A DNA stretch of 64,000 bases from Canna indica (Eukaryota; Streptophyta; Magnoliopsida; Zingiberales; Cannaceae), in the NCBI GenBank assembly GCA_034359265.1, contig CP136893.1:19476001-19540000 (forward strand), written 5' to 3'. This document shows positions 43,593 through 56,032 of the stretch, one piece after another. Made by a program: the position numbers and the translations under genes. The notes beneath the pieces are model-generated. The model was given only the letters and a program-made list of their open reading frames with translations. It ran no database searches and had not been told where the DNA came from. Each line of letters opens with the position of its first letter. Position 1 is the first letter of the stretch.

Positions 43593-46500
43593 TACGGGTG
43601 TGCACGGGTACCGGGTAGACCCAAAAAAATTCGGGTAAGGTCCAGGTAACGAATTTCAGAACCGATTAAATCTGGTTCCGGTTCCGATTCCATAGTTCCG
43701 GGTATCCGGAACCGGAACCGAAACCGGTACCCGAAATTGGTTTTTTAATATTATATATAAAAATCCGGATTCGGTATTAATATAGTAGGTATTATTCAAA
43801 ATCCATTAACCCAAACCCATTAACCCTCTAAATTACTAACCTAATAACCCTAACTTCCCATCTCACTCTCTCCTCGTACTCACGCACGCATCTCTCCCGT
43901 CTCCACATACCACAGCCGCCGCACCACCCTTCCTTTCACCCTCCATCTCTCCCATCTCCATTGCATCCCAACGGGCGACGAAGATCCACATCCCAGTGGG
44001 CGGCGAACCAAAGATCCACAGTCACCGGACCACCCTCCCTTTCTCCAGGTACACCGTGCCTCCTCTCTCTCTCCCTCTCTGGCCCTATTCTTCCCTCTCA
44101 GCCTCCCTCTCCGTCTGGCGTTTGCAAGAGGAAATAGGGCCCTATTTATGTGTTGTATATTTTTTTATCCTAAGATAAACTTCAATGTGGCTGCAAGTAT
44201 GGTGTGCCCTAGAGAATTTGGTGAAATTTAGAATGTCCCGATCCGATGCTTCTGCCTTTTAAGGCCTCTCATTCATACCACTTTTAAACTTGTGCCTCAC
44301 CCTCCTTCCCTTGGATTGTGGCTGTTCATAGTGTTTTTTTATCTACCTTATTACGAGGGAATTAATACGGAGTATTGATGGATTTTTGTGTTGCCAGTCT
44401 CCATGTTTTGATTTAATGCTTTGGCATCCTAATATATTTCTAATGGCCAATGCGGAATTGCATCAAGTAGAGCATGATGACTTTGGGTGAGAACCAGTAC
44501 TTGTAAGGTGTTGAACCATTGACCATTATTTTAGAATGTGGTGTTTCATAATACATATGTACTTCTCCAAACATAATTAATTAAGAAAATATAATTGTGA
44601 AATAGAGAGGAAAAAAAGTTGCTCACAGAAAAGTCCAATTACTGTCAAGGTAGGCATTTGCAGGTAGTATGCAATTTTAACTGTCCATGCAACAATGGGT
44701 GTCCTCCATGCCCAGGATTTTTCCTAATTAGGAAATTAGGAAACAACACTTGGTAACTGAAATTTTAATTTTACATTAAAAAAAAATTATTATATTTTTT
44801 CAGATGAACAATTCAGCTAATAAGGCAGTTGACACCGAGTCCACAACATGTGCACAATCATCAACCAAAGTGGGTTCCAAGAAGTCAAGGTCCGAGATTT
44901 GGGATCATTTTCTTAAGGAAAAAGATGAGAAAACTGGTAAAGATGTTTCAATTTGCAACTATTGTGATATGATCGAGCCTTATTTATAATGTTGATTGGG
45001 GGTACTTCATCCATGTGGAAGCATTTGAAAGCTTGTTTTAAATATCCTCAAAATCTTGACAAAAAACAAAAGTTACTTTCATCATTTTGTAAATCTGGAG
45101 CTGATGGGGAAAATGTGAGGACACTCACCACTTGGAAATATGATGAAGATTATTGTAGGCACATGTTGACTAAGATGGTCATTGTTGATGAGCAACCATT
45201 TTCAATTGTTGAGCGTGAAGGTTTTCAGAGTTTTGTAACTGCATGTCAACTTTTATTTAAGCATATTTCAAGATTTACAGTTGCTAGGGATTGCATGAAA
45301 CTTTATGTTTGTGAGAAAACTTGCTTGAAGGATAAGCTAGCACATCTAAAATCTAGAATTGCTCTCACCACCGACATTTGGAGTTCTATTCAAAATTTGA
45401 GCTACTTAGTTCTCACTGCACACTTTGTTGATGATAATTGGATGTTGCATAAGAGATTGCTGAATTTTGTTGTTATGCCTAGCCATAAGGGTAAGGAGAT
45501 TGGTAAGATGGTGGAAAAATGCATTATTGATTGGGGTATTAGAGATTGTATATCTTATATTACAGTTGACAATGCTAGCTCTAATGATGTGGCTGTGGTA
45601 TATCTGAAGGATAAGTTGAAAAATATGCTTGTTTTAGGTGGTGAGTTTCTTCATATGAGGTGTGCAACTCACATATTGAATTTGATTGTGAGAGATGGAT
45701 TGAGTGAGGTTCGTGAGTCGATTTCTCGAATTCGTGTTGCAGTGAAATATGCGAGGAGTTCTCCAGCTAGAGCTCAACAATTTCAGCGTTGCATTACTGA
45801 TGAGGGCATAACTTATAAGGGTTCTATTTGTCTTGATGTCACCACTAGATGGAATTCTACGTATCTCATGTTAGAAACTGCTCTTAAGTTCAGATCAGCC
45901 TTTGGAAGACTTGAAGAAGATGATATTGCTTTTGTGAATGAGCTTGATTGTGGAGTTCCCACTAGTGAGGATTGGGATAGTGCATCCATGTTGTCTTTGT
46001 TCTTGAAAAACTTTTATGAGGCTACAAACATGATGTCAAGGAGTCTCTATATAACATGTAACCATTACTGGCATGAAGTTGTTAGCATGTTTTCTACACT
46101 GGTTGAGTGTGAAAGAGATTCTAATCCCTGTCTTCGATCAATGGCTAGAAAAATGAGAGAGAAATTTGACAAGTATTATGGGAGTGTAGAGAGAACAAAC
46201 ATGATGGTGTTGATAGCTGTTGTATTAGATTCTCGATATAAGCTGAGATTTTTGAAGTATTGTTGTCGAAGAATTTGTTATGATGCTGATAGAGTAGAGG
46301 AGATGACTCAGAATGTAACAAGGGTCTTGGAACGTCTTTTTGCATTTTATGAGAAATCTCATTCTTCTTCAGAACAACCTTCTAGTGTGATGGATGAGTC
46401 CGACACTCAATCACATCTTCAAGCTATTGGTGGTGCTAACGCTTTTGTGAATCCGATAAAGCTTGTGAAAGATTGGTACAAGGATGACATAGATGAGGAA

Positions 46501-47528
46501 GAATTGGGGTTGAAATATGAAATGGAGAGGTATCTTAGCAGTCGTCGTGAACCAGATAGTGAAACCTTTAATGTATTGAAGTGGTGGAATGATGAGAAGT
46601 CAACCTATAAGATTTTTAGTTCCATGGCAAAAGACATCTTAGCCATCCCGGTATCCACGGTAGCTTCTGAATCAGCTTTCAGCATACCTGGTCGTGTACT
46701 TGATCAATTTCGCAGCTCGTTTACTCCTAAATTTGTGGAAGCTTTGATTTGTGCACAAGATTGATTGCGCTCATCTCAGAACCCGATCACTATTGAGCAA
46801 TATTTGGAAGATGCAGAAAAGTATGAGAAAGATATGTGTTAGGAGTATATTTGTAATTGTTGTGTGCTTTCATGTTTTTATTTAATTTTTACTTGTACTC
46901 TTTTACTATTTTATTCATTCTAACATGATTTTTTTTGTAGAACTTAGTTGCGTCACAATAGATATGATGGCAGAATAGTGGATTGATATGCAGCTGGATA
47001 TTTGTGTGCTTTTCTAATTTTTATTTTCATATTTTTTGTTAATGGTCATGTAAGTGTGAAAACTCTCTATGAGTATGTATTATGGATAAGTAACTTTGTA
47101 TGAGTATGTGTTTTATTATGTATTTGTTAGTAAACTTTGTTAATGGACATTATGTATGTGTTTGTTTATGTTATAAGTAAACTTAAAAGACATTATGTCA
47201 TTATGGATATTTGTTGGTGGAATTTGTATTTGTTATGAGTATGTATTATGGATATCTTCATGTTTTCATTATTTATTTGTTAGTTTAATTTATATTTGTA
47301 GTCTTTTTTTATTTATTGAATTATGATGAAAATTGAAAAGATGAAAAAAAACTGGTTCCAACCGGGAACCCGGACCCGGACCCGGAACCGGAACCATAGG
47401 TTCCGAGTAGGGTCCGGTTCCAGGTTCCATCGGGTAGGGTCCGGGTTCAAAATTTGGGAACTGGTCCCCTATAGGGTAGGGTCCGGGTATCCTAAAAATT
47501 ACAGGGTACCCGGACCCGCTCACCCCTA
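43593..47528 (+). mobile_element. nearly intact hAT transposon nested in the Pack-MULE
   Basis: The ends are TACGGGTGTGCACGGGTACC and the inverse TAGGGGTGAGCGGGTCCGGG, with a perfect 8-bp duplication ATGACAAC (43585-43592 and 47529-47536). Length is 3936 bp. GGTACCCG and GGAACCGG repeats mark both subterminal regions. One transposase gene occupies the middle. It split the captured gene block of the Pack-MULE. Confidence 0.95.
44804..46842 (+). pseudogene. hAT transposase (RICESLEEPER-like), two lesions from open
   Basis: The N-terminal frame (44804-44989) carries a BED zinc finger start, KSRSEIWDHFLKE ... CNYC. The matching MWKHLKAC half is in another frame from 44989 (the stop and ATG overlap as TAATG), so one frameshift splits the finger. 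The main frame, 591 codons, has TTDIWSS, YITVDNASSND, HMRCATHILNLIV and TTRWNSTYLMLE. The hAT dimerisation block IPVSTVASESAFS with RVLDQFRSS follows. TGA at 46762-46764 stands where relatives have TGG (QDWLRSS), and homology continues to TAG 46840-46842. A splice-acceptor-like TTTTTTCAG just before the ATG suggests a leader intron. The family cuts and pastes hAT ends in the nucleus. Confidence 0.9.
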
Positions 47529-47536
47529 ATGACAAC

Positions 47537-47715
47537 AAGTCCTTTGTGTTGCGGAGCGAGGTTGACGAGAGGCTACCGAATCCGCTGGCGACAGTGGTGG
47601 CGTCGGCGCTGGCGTTCGCCATGGGGGCGGTGGTGCCGCTGGTGGCGGGAGGATTCGTAGAGGCGTGGAGGGTGAGAGTATGGCCGGGTTTGGAGCGGCA
47701 GGATGGCCAGAGTTG
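47537..47715 (+). pseudogene. vacuolar iron transporter-like (VIT/CCC1) C-terminal fragment (captured)
   Basis: The reading EVDERLPNPLATVVASALAF then AMGAVVPLVAGGFVEAWRVRV matches the late transmembrane part of plant VIT homologs, which move iron or manganese into the vacuole. A TGA follows at about 47714. Only about 55 residues are present, GC-rich like the P450 part. It immediately follows the right duplication of the hAT element, so it was continuous with the left part of the Pack-MULE before that insertion. Confidence 0.7.
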
Positions 47716-47849
47716 AGCGATATGGGGCATTTAAGGTGTTAGTAGTCAAATTAATGGTCAAAGGACAAATTTTAAATTTACCCTTCGCCGCTTCACATAG
47801 ATCTAAGGGTAAAATCGTAATAAATGCCACGTAGGAAAGTCACTTGTCA

Positions 47850-48012
47850 CGTCGTCGTCGTTAAGTGACATGTCAGCAAAAATCGTCAGAAATGACGGTG
47901 CGTGCTAAACGGGGTAACATAATGAAAGCTCGTGTATTTTCTTGCTAACGAAAAAAGTTTATGCTAAAAATGGGAAAAGATCTAAAGTTTGTATTTTTTT
48001 GGATATTTAGTC
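47850..48012 (-). repeat. Pack-MULE right terminal inverted repeat
   Basis: The inverse of 42320-42480; see the element entry. It is followed by the 9-bp duplication at 48013-48021. Confidence 0.85.
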
Positions 48013-48021
48013 TATCAAAAA

Positions 48022-48490
48022 TGAGGTTTGCGCAAAGCGCGACCGAACAACTCGTTATCCTCTATTAAAACCCTCAAACATTTTCCTCCTTTCTTCTCAC
48101 CGGACAACTTCTCTCGGACTCACCTCTACACTGCGCGCAGCCGCCAGTGTAAGACTCCTTGTCTCGGTAACTCCGGTAGAAGGATCTCCCTATATCGATA
48201 ACTTCCTTTCCCTCCCTGTAACTCTCTCTTCATCTCTTGTATAACCTTATCCCTCTTTTGCCCTCTCCTTCTCTATCTCAGCTGCACCCTCCAAGTTTTT
48301 CTGTGAGGTTCTGCTTGCAATTATCCCTACCTATTACGAGAAAAGGTGGAGCTCTTTCTTCCACCGTTATTCTGTCTCTCCACCCCGTCACTGTGGTATG
48401 CAATGATCTTTCTTTGGTGAGTGCTCCACTTCCTTGAACATTTGTCTTGTATAAGATGACAGTTTCTAGGGGCGGTTTGGTTGACTGTAA
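48022..48490 (+). promoter_or_regulatory. possible promoter and 5' leader exon
   Basis: TATTAAAA (~48063) is followed by a CT-rich, leader-like stretch that ends in a donor-like GTATGCAATG (~48393). It may be the true 5' end of the GatB transcript, more than 8 kb upstream, with LINE-C in its first intron. It may also be an orphan. There is no coding evidence. Confidence 0.25.
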
Positions 48491-48499
48491 ATACATTTA

Positions 48500-51400
48500 C
48501 AATAACTTATTTTTTTTAAGAAGAAGAAGCAATATACTCAAGCTAGGTCACTCCCTTCCCAATAGTGGGTGGAGGGGGCAATGGACACATAGTCGTGCAC
48601 CCCTCGCCAGTTGATTGAGAAGGGATATATTCCCCTTGAGCGTATAGAATTGTATTAAAATCATCAAAAGGTTGTACAAAATTTCCAATACAATTATTTG
48701 CAGTAAAGGCAACATCAGATGACTTACTGATAAGAGAAACATCAGTGTTTATAAAAGAAGAAATAGAATTTGACTTTCCTAACTTTTCATCAAAGCTCCT
48801 TGTGGCTGCCTTCAGTCCTTCTTACGCAAGGTTGTGAGCTGCAACATTCAGCTTTTTAATGTGTACCCAATTACAATTAACTGCTTTACCAACATCTCTA
48901 ATGTCCCCTGTCAGACCATGCAGAAACCAAGGAGATGATTGCTTATTATTAAAAATGTTAACAACCTGTAGACTATCAGTATATATACAGACATCCTGCA
49001 AATCAAGATCCTTGGCTTTAAGGAGAGCTTCCCAAACAACCCACATTTCTGCAGACATTGGTGAATAAGCATAAGTAGAACCATAGCATTTAGCAAGAAC
49101 ATTGCCATTGAAGTCTTTAATACTGAGTCCAAATCCTGCTTTGGTTTTTTTGTTTATCCATGCAGCATCACAAAAAATGCTGAAAGGTTTTCTTTGGCCA
49201 TTAGTGACTGAACCAATACTGGAAGGTGACCTATTTATTTCCTTGCTCTTGTCAGTGTCCCATAATATGTCTAACACAGCCTTGCAAAATAAAGAGTTCA
49301 AGCCAGATTTTTTCTTTTTAAAATGACAATCATTCCTATTTTTCCTTAGGTTCCATAATGATGCAGCAATTATTTCTTTGAGCCAAAGGTTAGCCTTTAC
49401 ATTGTTACTGACATTCTCATTAAGCCAGACACCTTTATGCCAATCTGGTTTAAATTGAAACTTAATGTTGAGTTCCTGCTCTAATTTGTTTCAGTAGTTA
49501 GAAGCAAATGCACAGTCAAACAGAATGTTTTTGAAGTTGTCATCCTCAAAACCACATACATAGCAGCTACTTGGCTCAATTTTACTAAAGTTGGAGAGAT
49601 ATCTAGCAGTAGGCAACCTACCCCAGAGCAGTTTCCAAACAAAGTTTTTTACTCTGGGGATAATTTTCAAATTCCATACCTTCCTTCGGTCAATGCCCTG
49701 GTCCTTGTTTTTGTTTGTTTTTCAGCAATATGGTTGTAAGCTGCCTTACAGCTTAGTTCACCTTGAAAGCTCCATATCCATTTGTCTTTGATCTTTTTCC
49801 TGGGGATATAGATTTGCGTGATGCAGTTTAAGTGGTGCTCACCAAAGATATCTAGAATTAATTCAAAATTTCAAGATTTATGATGATTAGTTGATCTAGA
49901 CTGTTCACTTTTGAAATCATGTCCATGTTCAAGAAGGTGGGCCATTTTTCAATTGGGACATTAGAAATCCAAGGGTCCCTCCATAAATTGATGCTGACAC
50001 CATTTCCCACTCTCATTCTTAGTCATTCTCTAAGACTTTAAATAGAATCATGAAGACATTTAAAATGCCAAGAGAACTTATTGCTATTTTGGTAGAACCA
50101 GGGATGATATCCCTCATATTTTTTTACTATGATTTTGGTTCACAAATGTTTTTCTTTATTCAGGAAAGGCAATATTTTCTTGGCATGAATAGAAGATTTT
50201 ATTATTCCCAAGTCTTTTATGCCAAGACCACCAATACCCTTCCTTAGTTTGATTTTGTTCCACCCAATCAAATGCATACTTTTTTTTGTTGCATTGGAGC
50301 CCTAGAGGTAATTCTTTGCCAAACTTTGAAATTTATTGATGACTTTTCCATTTATCCCAGCAGAGGATAAAGTATGCATAAGCAATGAGTTCATAACTGA
50401 GTTTAGTAATGTCATTCTTCCTGCTTGTGAAATAGCTTTATTTTCCCAACAATCAATCCTATTTACGGCCTTATGAAGCATAATTTTCTGGTAGTTTGTA
50501 TCAAGTTTTTTAGGACTGATTAAGGCACCTAGATATTTCATTGGATAGGAGCCCTCTTTGAATCCAAGTATCTTGAGTAAATCATTCTTCACACTATCAA
50601 TGCAGTGTAAGGGAAAGAAAACCTCTGATTTGGTTCTACTGACATTTTAATCTGTTAGTTTGCAATACAAATTCAAAGCATTCATCACATTTCTGTAGTT
50701 CTTTGGGTTCCCCTTAATAACAATTAGTAAATCATCTGCAAAAGCCAAATGGTTGAGATTCATGTCTTTATATTTGAAGCATTTAATGGAACCTTGGTTT
50801 GAAAAATGCTCAAGGATCTTAGATAAGAGATCTTGCATGATGCTGAACACATAGGGGGATAGTGGTCCCCTTGCCGGACCCCTTTTGCACTAGAAAAGTC
50901 ATCTGACTTAATTCCATTGATACTACAAAAGAACCTAGCGGACTTAAGGCAAGCTTGAATCCAATTTCTAATTTTATGCGGGAAGCACATGAACTCCATG
51001 ATTTTATCAACTGCATCTCAATAAACTCTATCAAAAGTCTTTTCAAGATCTAATTTCAGTATAATAAATGGACATTTCCTTTTAGATTTGCAAATGATGC
51101 TAACTATTTCATTGGAAGGAGGATACTATCCTGAATTTTTCCGCCATCTAGGAAAGCACATTGCTCCTTTGAGACAACGTGTTTGATGCATGGCTTGAGC
51201 CTATTAACTATGGCCTTAGAAAGGATCTTATACAGAACATTGCAAAGTGCAATCGGTTCTCTAATCAATGACTCTTGAAGGGCCTTCTATTTTAGGAATA
51301 AAAATTAAATTTGTGTCCCCCCAAGCATGTGGAAGATAGTGTTTTTCTACAAATTCATTAATGGCGAGTAGAATTGTGTCTTTGAGGATGTCCCAATATT

Positions 51401-52210
51401 TAATGTAGAACTCTACATTAAAGCCATGGCCACGGGTCTTACCCCTGCCAAGGCTGTTAATTGAATTTCAAAGTTCAGTGGCAGTGAAGTTATTACAAAG
51501 GTCACTTTTTCTAACTTTTGACACCTTGTTCCATTTCAGTTTGCTAGCTAATATCCATTCTTGTTCAAGTTCATATTTTTCTTCTTCTTTCCAAAGACTC
51601 ATGTACCAATTTACAAAGCTACTGGCAATTCCAATTGGGTCACTGATTTGGATATTGTCAACCAATATTTTTGATATGAAATTTTTGCACCTTTTGTAAT
51701 TTTGTTAGATTGTGAAAATATTTTGCATTCTTATCGTTTTTCTTTAGCCATTTGAATCTTGATTTTGATCACGACTTCAAGTGTAGTTGCCTATTTAGGA
51801 CCACAATTTTATTGGACAAAATTTTTATTTTTGCTATGTCCTCGTCAAAGCATTAACCCAGTTCATCTAACCTGTCGAGCTTGTCCAATTCTTAGTTTCA
51901 GTTATTTTTCCAATGGATTGATATTTCTTTTAGACCAATCACAAGTTTTCTTGGGAATTTCCTTCAGTTTATCACCGATGGCATCAAGGTAATTGGAGTA
52001 GAAATTTACTCAAGCCCAATTATCTTTGATGATATTCTCAAGTTCAGGATAATCCAAAGGCTTTATTTACAACTGACTGAATGTTTGTTAACAGCATTAA
52101 AGGATGATGAGTTTGTGATTAGAAACAACTCTACTAAGGTGGCTGAACAGCAACTTAATTTCGCAGTATTTATTTAGAATTTGTGTTTGGTCACTTGCAA
52201 TTAATCTAAT
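48500..52210 (-). mobile_element. LINE-C: 5'-truncated minus-strand LINE
   Basis: T8 on the plus strand at about 48510 marks a short poly-A tail. Homology runs rightward through RNase H, zf-RVT and reverse transcriptase, and ends in the very C-terminus of the endonuclease near 52.15 kb. This is typical of 5' truncation. No clear target duplication was found. Confidence 0.75.
48822..52160 (-). pseudogene. LINE-C ORF2: endonuclease end, reverse transcriptase, zf-RVT, RNase H
   Basis: Reading leftward, SHLSRVVSNHK (~52.12 kb) is the endonuclease end. Reverse transcriptase motifs follow: GVRQGD (~50.87 kb), LAFADDLLIVIKG (~50.73 kb) and YPMKYLGALISPKKLD (~50.53 kb). The zf-RVT part (49.4-49.65 kb) has CYVCG. 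The RNase H domain, open over 48822-49301, shows FCDAAW, AEMWVVWEAL and YTDSLQVV, holding the D-E-D residues. Stops and frameshifts break the upstream part. The RNase H part is unusually well preserved for such a remnant. Confidence 0.8.
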
Positions 52211-52285
52211 TGCAAAATTTAACTTTAATGCAGGCTGAAAAATAGGCTGCAGGCCCAAAAGCCTGCAAGCCCATTTTACAGGCTG

Positions 52286-52560
52286 CAACATGGGGGCTCT
52301 GCTGCTTATCCCGACTCCCCGTACTCCCCCGCTGCCTCTACCTCCTCTCTTCTTCGTGAGACTTCACCGCCAACTGCCTGCCGCCTCTACCCAACTCTCC
52401 TCTCTCCGTCTTCGTGGTTTCATCCTCCCCCCGACTCCCGTACTGCTCGACTTCGCCTCCGCTGTGAGCAGTCACCGCTGACTGCCTGCCGCCTATACCC
52501 AACGTCTTCTCCTCTCTTCGTCTTCGTGGTTTCACCCTCCCCCGACTCCTGTGAACTGGT
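52286..52560 (+). repeat. CT-rich 108-bp tandem duplication, possible leader exon
   Basis: ACTGCCTGCCGCC occurs at 52373 and 52481 within two ~108-bp copies (CTTCGTGGTTTCA shared). The block ends at a donor-like CTG|GTATGTT (~52559). Composition resembles a 5' leader. It might be a GatB leader exon, but no protein domain is visible in the open frames on either strand. Confidence 0.35.
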
Positions 52561-55500
52561 ATGTTAAAATTTACTTCCTGCACATCATCTGCTCCATGAT
52601 TTTGCTCTTGTTTTCTGCACATCATGATTTATCTCCTGTGAATTTGAACTGGTACAATTGGCATTGGTTTGTGAAATCGGCGCCTGTCAGCGCCAAGAAA
52701 AAAAAGATTTGCCATAGTGTACATTCCCTATATGCGATATGCAATAAAAGGCTAATAACACATAAGCGATTGCATGATCATGATCATGCCGCAGTGTACA
52801 TTCTTTTTCTTCAGACCCTTACAACTGATGACAGTATCAGATGTTACAGTGGAAACTTTGCAGGCTGTTCTAATGTTGAAGCTAGGTGTTTTGTTTGCCA
52901 TGAGGCTTAGGTGTTGCCTTTTTCTTGCTTTTGACTCGTAGATGTATGATATACGTAGTTAGCTAGCCTGCGTCTTATGTTATATAGGTGTTGCCTTTTT
53001 CTTGCTTTTTTCATAGTGTTGTTTGTGGTTGTGCTTTACACATTTGAGTTAGTCCATGTTATGAATGTGCTCCTTAGTTTCTTTGATGACTTTAAATACT
53101 TATTTTTTGTTACTTCTTAATAAATAGTTATCTTTTCTCTATAACTATATAATGGTCTATTCTAGCATGAATTATTGGACTTATTGCATATTTTCATCCT
53201 TGTTACTATTATTAATCAAATGCAGCTAGGTATTTTTCAATACGTAGTAAAGGCATATTGCCCAAAGAAATGAATTTGGTCTTAGTAACAGTGGGTATAT
53301 TTCAATAATGATGAATGATTGCTACTGCATGCAACACATGCTACAGCACTTCTTGGTAACAACTGTAGACTGGACTCTGCACTGTGACCATTCTGCATCA
53401 ACTCAACAAAGGGAGTTAATTTCACCTGCTTCATTCTAATTTCCTCTCATGAATCCAAGTAATTAGATCTGCTCTGAGATTCTTTTAGAATGTTAGCTGG
53501 AATGATTCCAATGCAAGAGTCCAATGCATGCATGGGTCTCACAGATGGTCATACGAAGCAGAATTATAATAGACTGGACACTGAAATGCCACCAACTTAT
53601 AGAATTGACAATAATTATGACAATAATATAGATTAAAAAAATGATATTTTGCAGTGCAGTGTCCACATCCAGCATTAAGAATAACACATGCTCACCCATA
53701 ACTTAGCAGTCCCACAGCCAGCTATGGAGGTAGCTAATTAAGCTTCTTGCCTCAAGCGTATGTGTCTGCTACCATATCCTTTCTCTCATCATCACTCTGC
53801 CCTACTATTCCATCTCACAAACTAAGTTTGGGCATCATTAGACTTGGTGTCGGCCACAGCTTATAACTAGCAGTGGATTGGGTAATAACACATCATTGCA
53901 CATTCTTCTGGCCCTGTTAATTAATCATATCAGGTTATCCATGCCCTGTTTTTTCAAATTCTGAATATATCGAATTCAACACCCAAGTCCCACTGGTTTA
54001 TAAGAACACGAGGATTCATCATTAGGGACACAACAGGATTGGGTGTATTATACCGTTAAATTGGAGTTGTTACTGACCAAGCCCATAGGAACAGATTTCA
54101 GTAATTTCTTTTATCAGTTATAGGAAGCACTGAGGAAATTTCTTTTACTGACCAAGCCCATAGGAATATTCCTTATAGTAATTTATTTTATAAGGAAATT
54201 TTATCAGTTATAGTTAATTTCTTTTACTATAACAAGTGTCGCATATCCGCTCGGCAAGTTTCATGTACGCCGTCGAGATGCTTCATGCGATATGCATATA
54301 TAGATAGTACTTGAGCTTGTCCTATAAAAGTGGATCCTCTCCTTTTACTGACCAGGCCTATAAAAGTGGATCCATAGGAAATTTTATCAGTTATAGTAAT
54401 TTCTTTTACTGACCAAGCCCATAGGAACAAATTTTATGGATCCTCTCCTTTTATCAGTTATAGGAAGCACTGAGGAAATATATAATTCATCAAACCTGTT
54501 AGGACATTCATGTACTAACAAGCCATTTATTTTTGAGTCTACATATTTCTTTAATCATGGAGATATATCTTCCAAAGTGTACATGCATGCACATATTATT
54601 ATATCCATGGAGTGACATCTTGTATTTTAGTCTAAAGTTAGTCATTTTGCAGAGAGATTTCTGGGTGGAGTTCATGGCTTTTTCTTTGGAAGCTTTAGCT
54701 TTAAGCTGACAACTAAGAATCAGAAATTGTTTTTAGGAGAAATGATATGATGGAGAAGTAAATATTATTAGCTATCGTTTAGTATATATGAAAGAGCAAA
54801 AAATTGATTTGAGTAAGAGAATAAATGTATTGAGACTAATAAGTAGCAGAAATACATGTCTTGCTGCATAAATTAATTGTTGGTTTAGTTGATGCAATTA
54901 TACAATATGCATTAGTGAAGGACAAGGAGCAATTGTGTGAACAAATAACTAAACAATTAATATTATTAAATTGCATGGAAACAAAAAAATGTGGTAGACC
55001 TCGGTTTGACACAGTTCAATACTCCACGCTAGATCAGTAGAAAATGATAAGGCCTGGCAATATTTCCCAGTTTTTGCAATCCATTTGTTTCCTTGATCAA
55101 TATTTTCTTTCTTTGTCTCCTTTGTGAGTAGTGCTATTTAGTTTGGAGTTTGAAAATAACCTTGTATTGAACTAACTGAGCTTCAGAGACATAGCACAAG
55201 ATTAGGCCCTTGTTGTCCTTCACATCTTAATGTATCTTTCATTTACCTGTTTGGAGCTATGTTTTCCACATCTTGTTTCCATTCAGAATACGTGTTTGTG
55301 TACTGAGTCAAGAATTGCTATGTTATGACTTGCAAAGTGAATCATTGGGTCTTAGAGTTGCTAGGTTGCTAGGTTAGTTGGGTCTTGGAAAATATGCTAT
55401 TTAATTTTATTCTTATGAATCATATGAGTTTATTTGCAAGGGTCAATTTCATTCTCTCATGTTACCATAAATATTGTAGGTGAGGCCCTACCTTTGGAGT

Positions 55501-55780
55501 GCCTTCAATGAAGGAGAGAGTAAGCTATCTTTGAGCGAACTGGGTCTCAGCGGCAAGCAAGAAGCATTATTTCTGTAGCTAAATGTTGTCATGGTTTTTG
55601 TCTTGAGTTATGTTGGTGTACCAATGGAAGATTGCCAATGTAGAATTTGGGCTCAGTGGATGTTTTCGTGTTAAGATTCGATGATTTTCTATTTATCATG
55701 ATAACTAAATATTTTTCAGAACTATTTCATATTAATTTTGGTGTTGTTTTCGGAAATGACTTTTGTCATGTTAATTTTAA
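52561..55780. other. intergenic or 5'-UTR-intron sequence
   Basis: No gene was recognised. A rearranged repeat cluster at 54070-54480 repeats ACTGACCAAGCCCATAGGAA (three times) and TTATAGGAAGCACTGAGGAA (at about 54119 and 54459). TATAAAAGTGGATCC occurs twice (~54322, ~54358). If the GatB transcript starts far upstream, this lies in its first intron. Confidence 0.4.
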
Positions 55781-55784
55781 TGTA

Positions 55785-56032
55785 AGTTGCAAGTATGCTT
55801 GCAACTTCTATTTGTGGCCAACCATACGCCTGCAAATAGAATTTACAAGTTGCAAGTTGCAAGTGTACTTGCAATTTCCATTTGCGGCCAACCAAACACC
55901 TGCAAAAGAAGTTACAACTCTACTTGCGGGCAACCAAACGGTAGGTTGCAAAACCTATTCGCGGGCATTTGCTTTTGCATGCAAATGCTTTTTGCAGCAT
56001 TTCCACTTGCGGGCAACCAAACGCCCCCTAAA
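55785..56032 (-). repeat. dispersed repeat related to 1437-2102
   Basis: Several GTTGCAAG and GGCCAACCAAAC phrases end at GGGCAACCAAACGCCCCCTA. The minus-strand start GGGGCGTTTGGTTGCCCGCA matches the left end of the repeat at 1437. A MITE-like family is likely; its ends here are not fully defined. Confidence 0.5.

Larger units (their letters stand above)
42320..48012. mobile_element. Pack-MULE carrying three gene fragments (with a hAT element nested inside)
   Basis: Long terminal inverted repeats align for at least ~145 bp. The left arm is 42320-42480 and the right arm about 47850-48012; shared blocks include GTTACCCCGTTTAGCACGCA. The flanks are a perfect 9-bp duplication TATCAAAAA (42311-42319 and 48013-48021), the size made by Mutator-like transposases. 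Excluding the nested hAT element (43593-47528 plus one 8-bp duplication) the unit is about 1.75 kb. It holds fragments of a P450, an FMO/YUCCA-like gene in antisense, and a VIT-like gene. No MULE transposase is present. Confidence 0.85.
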
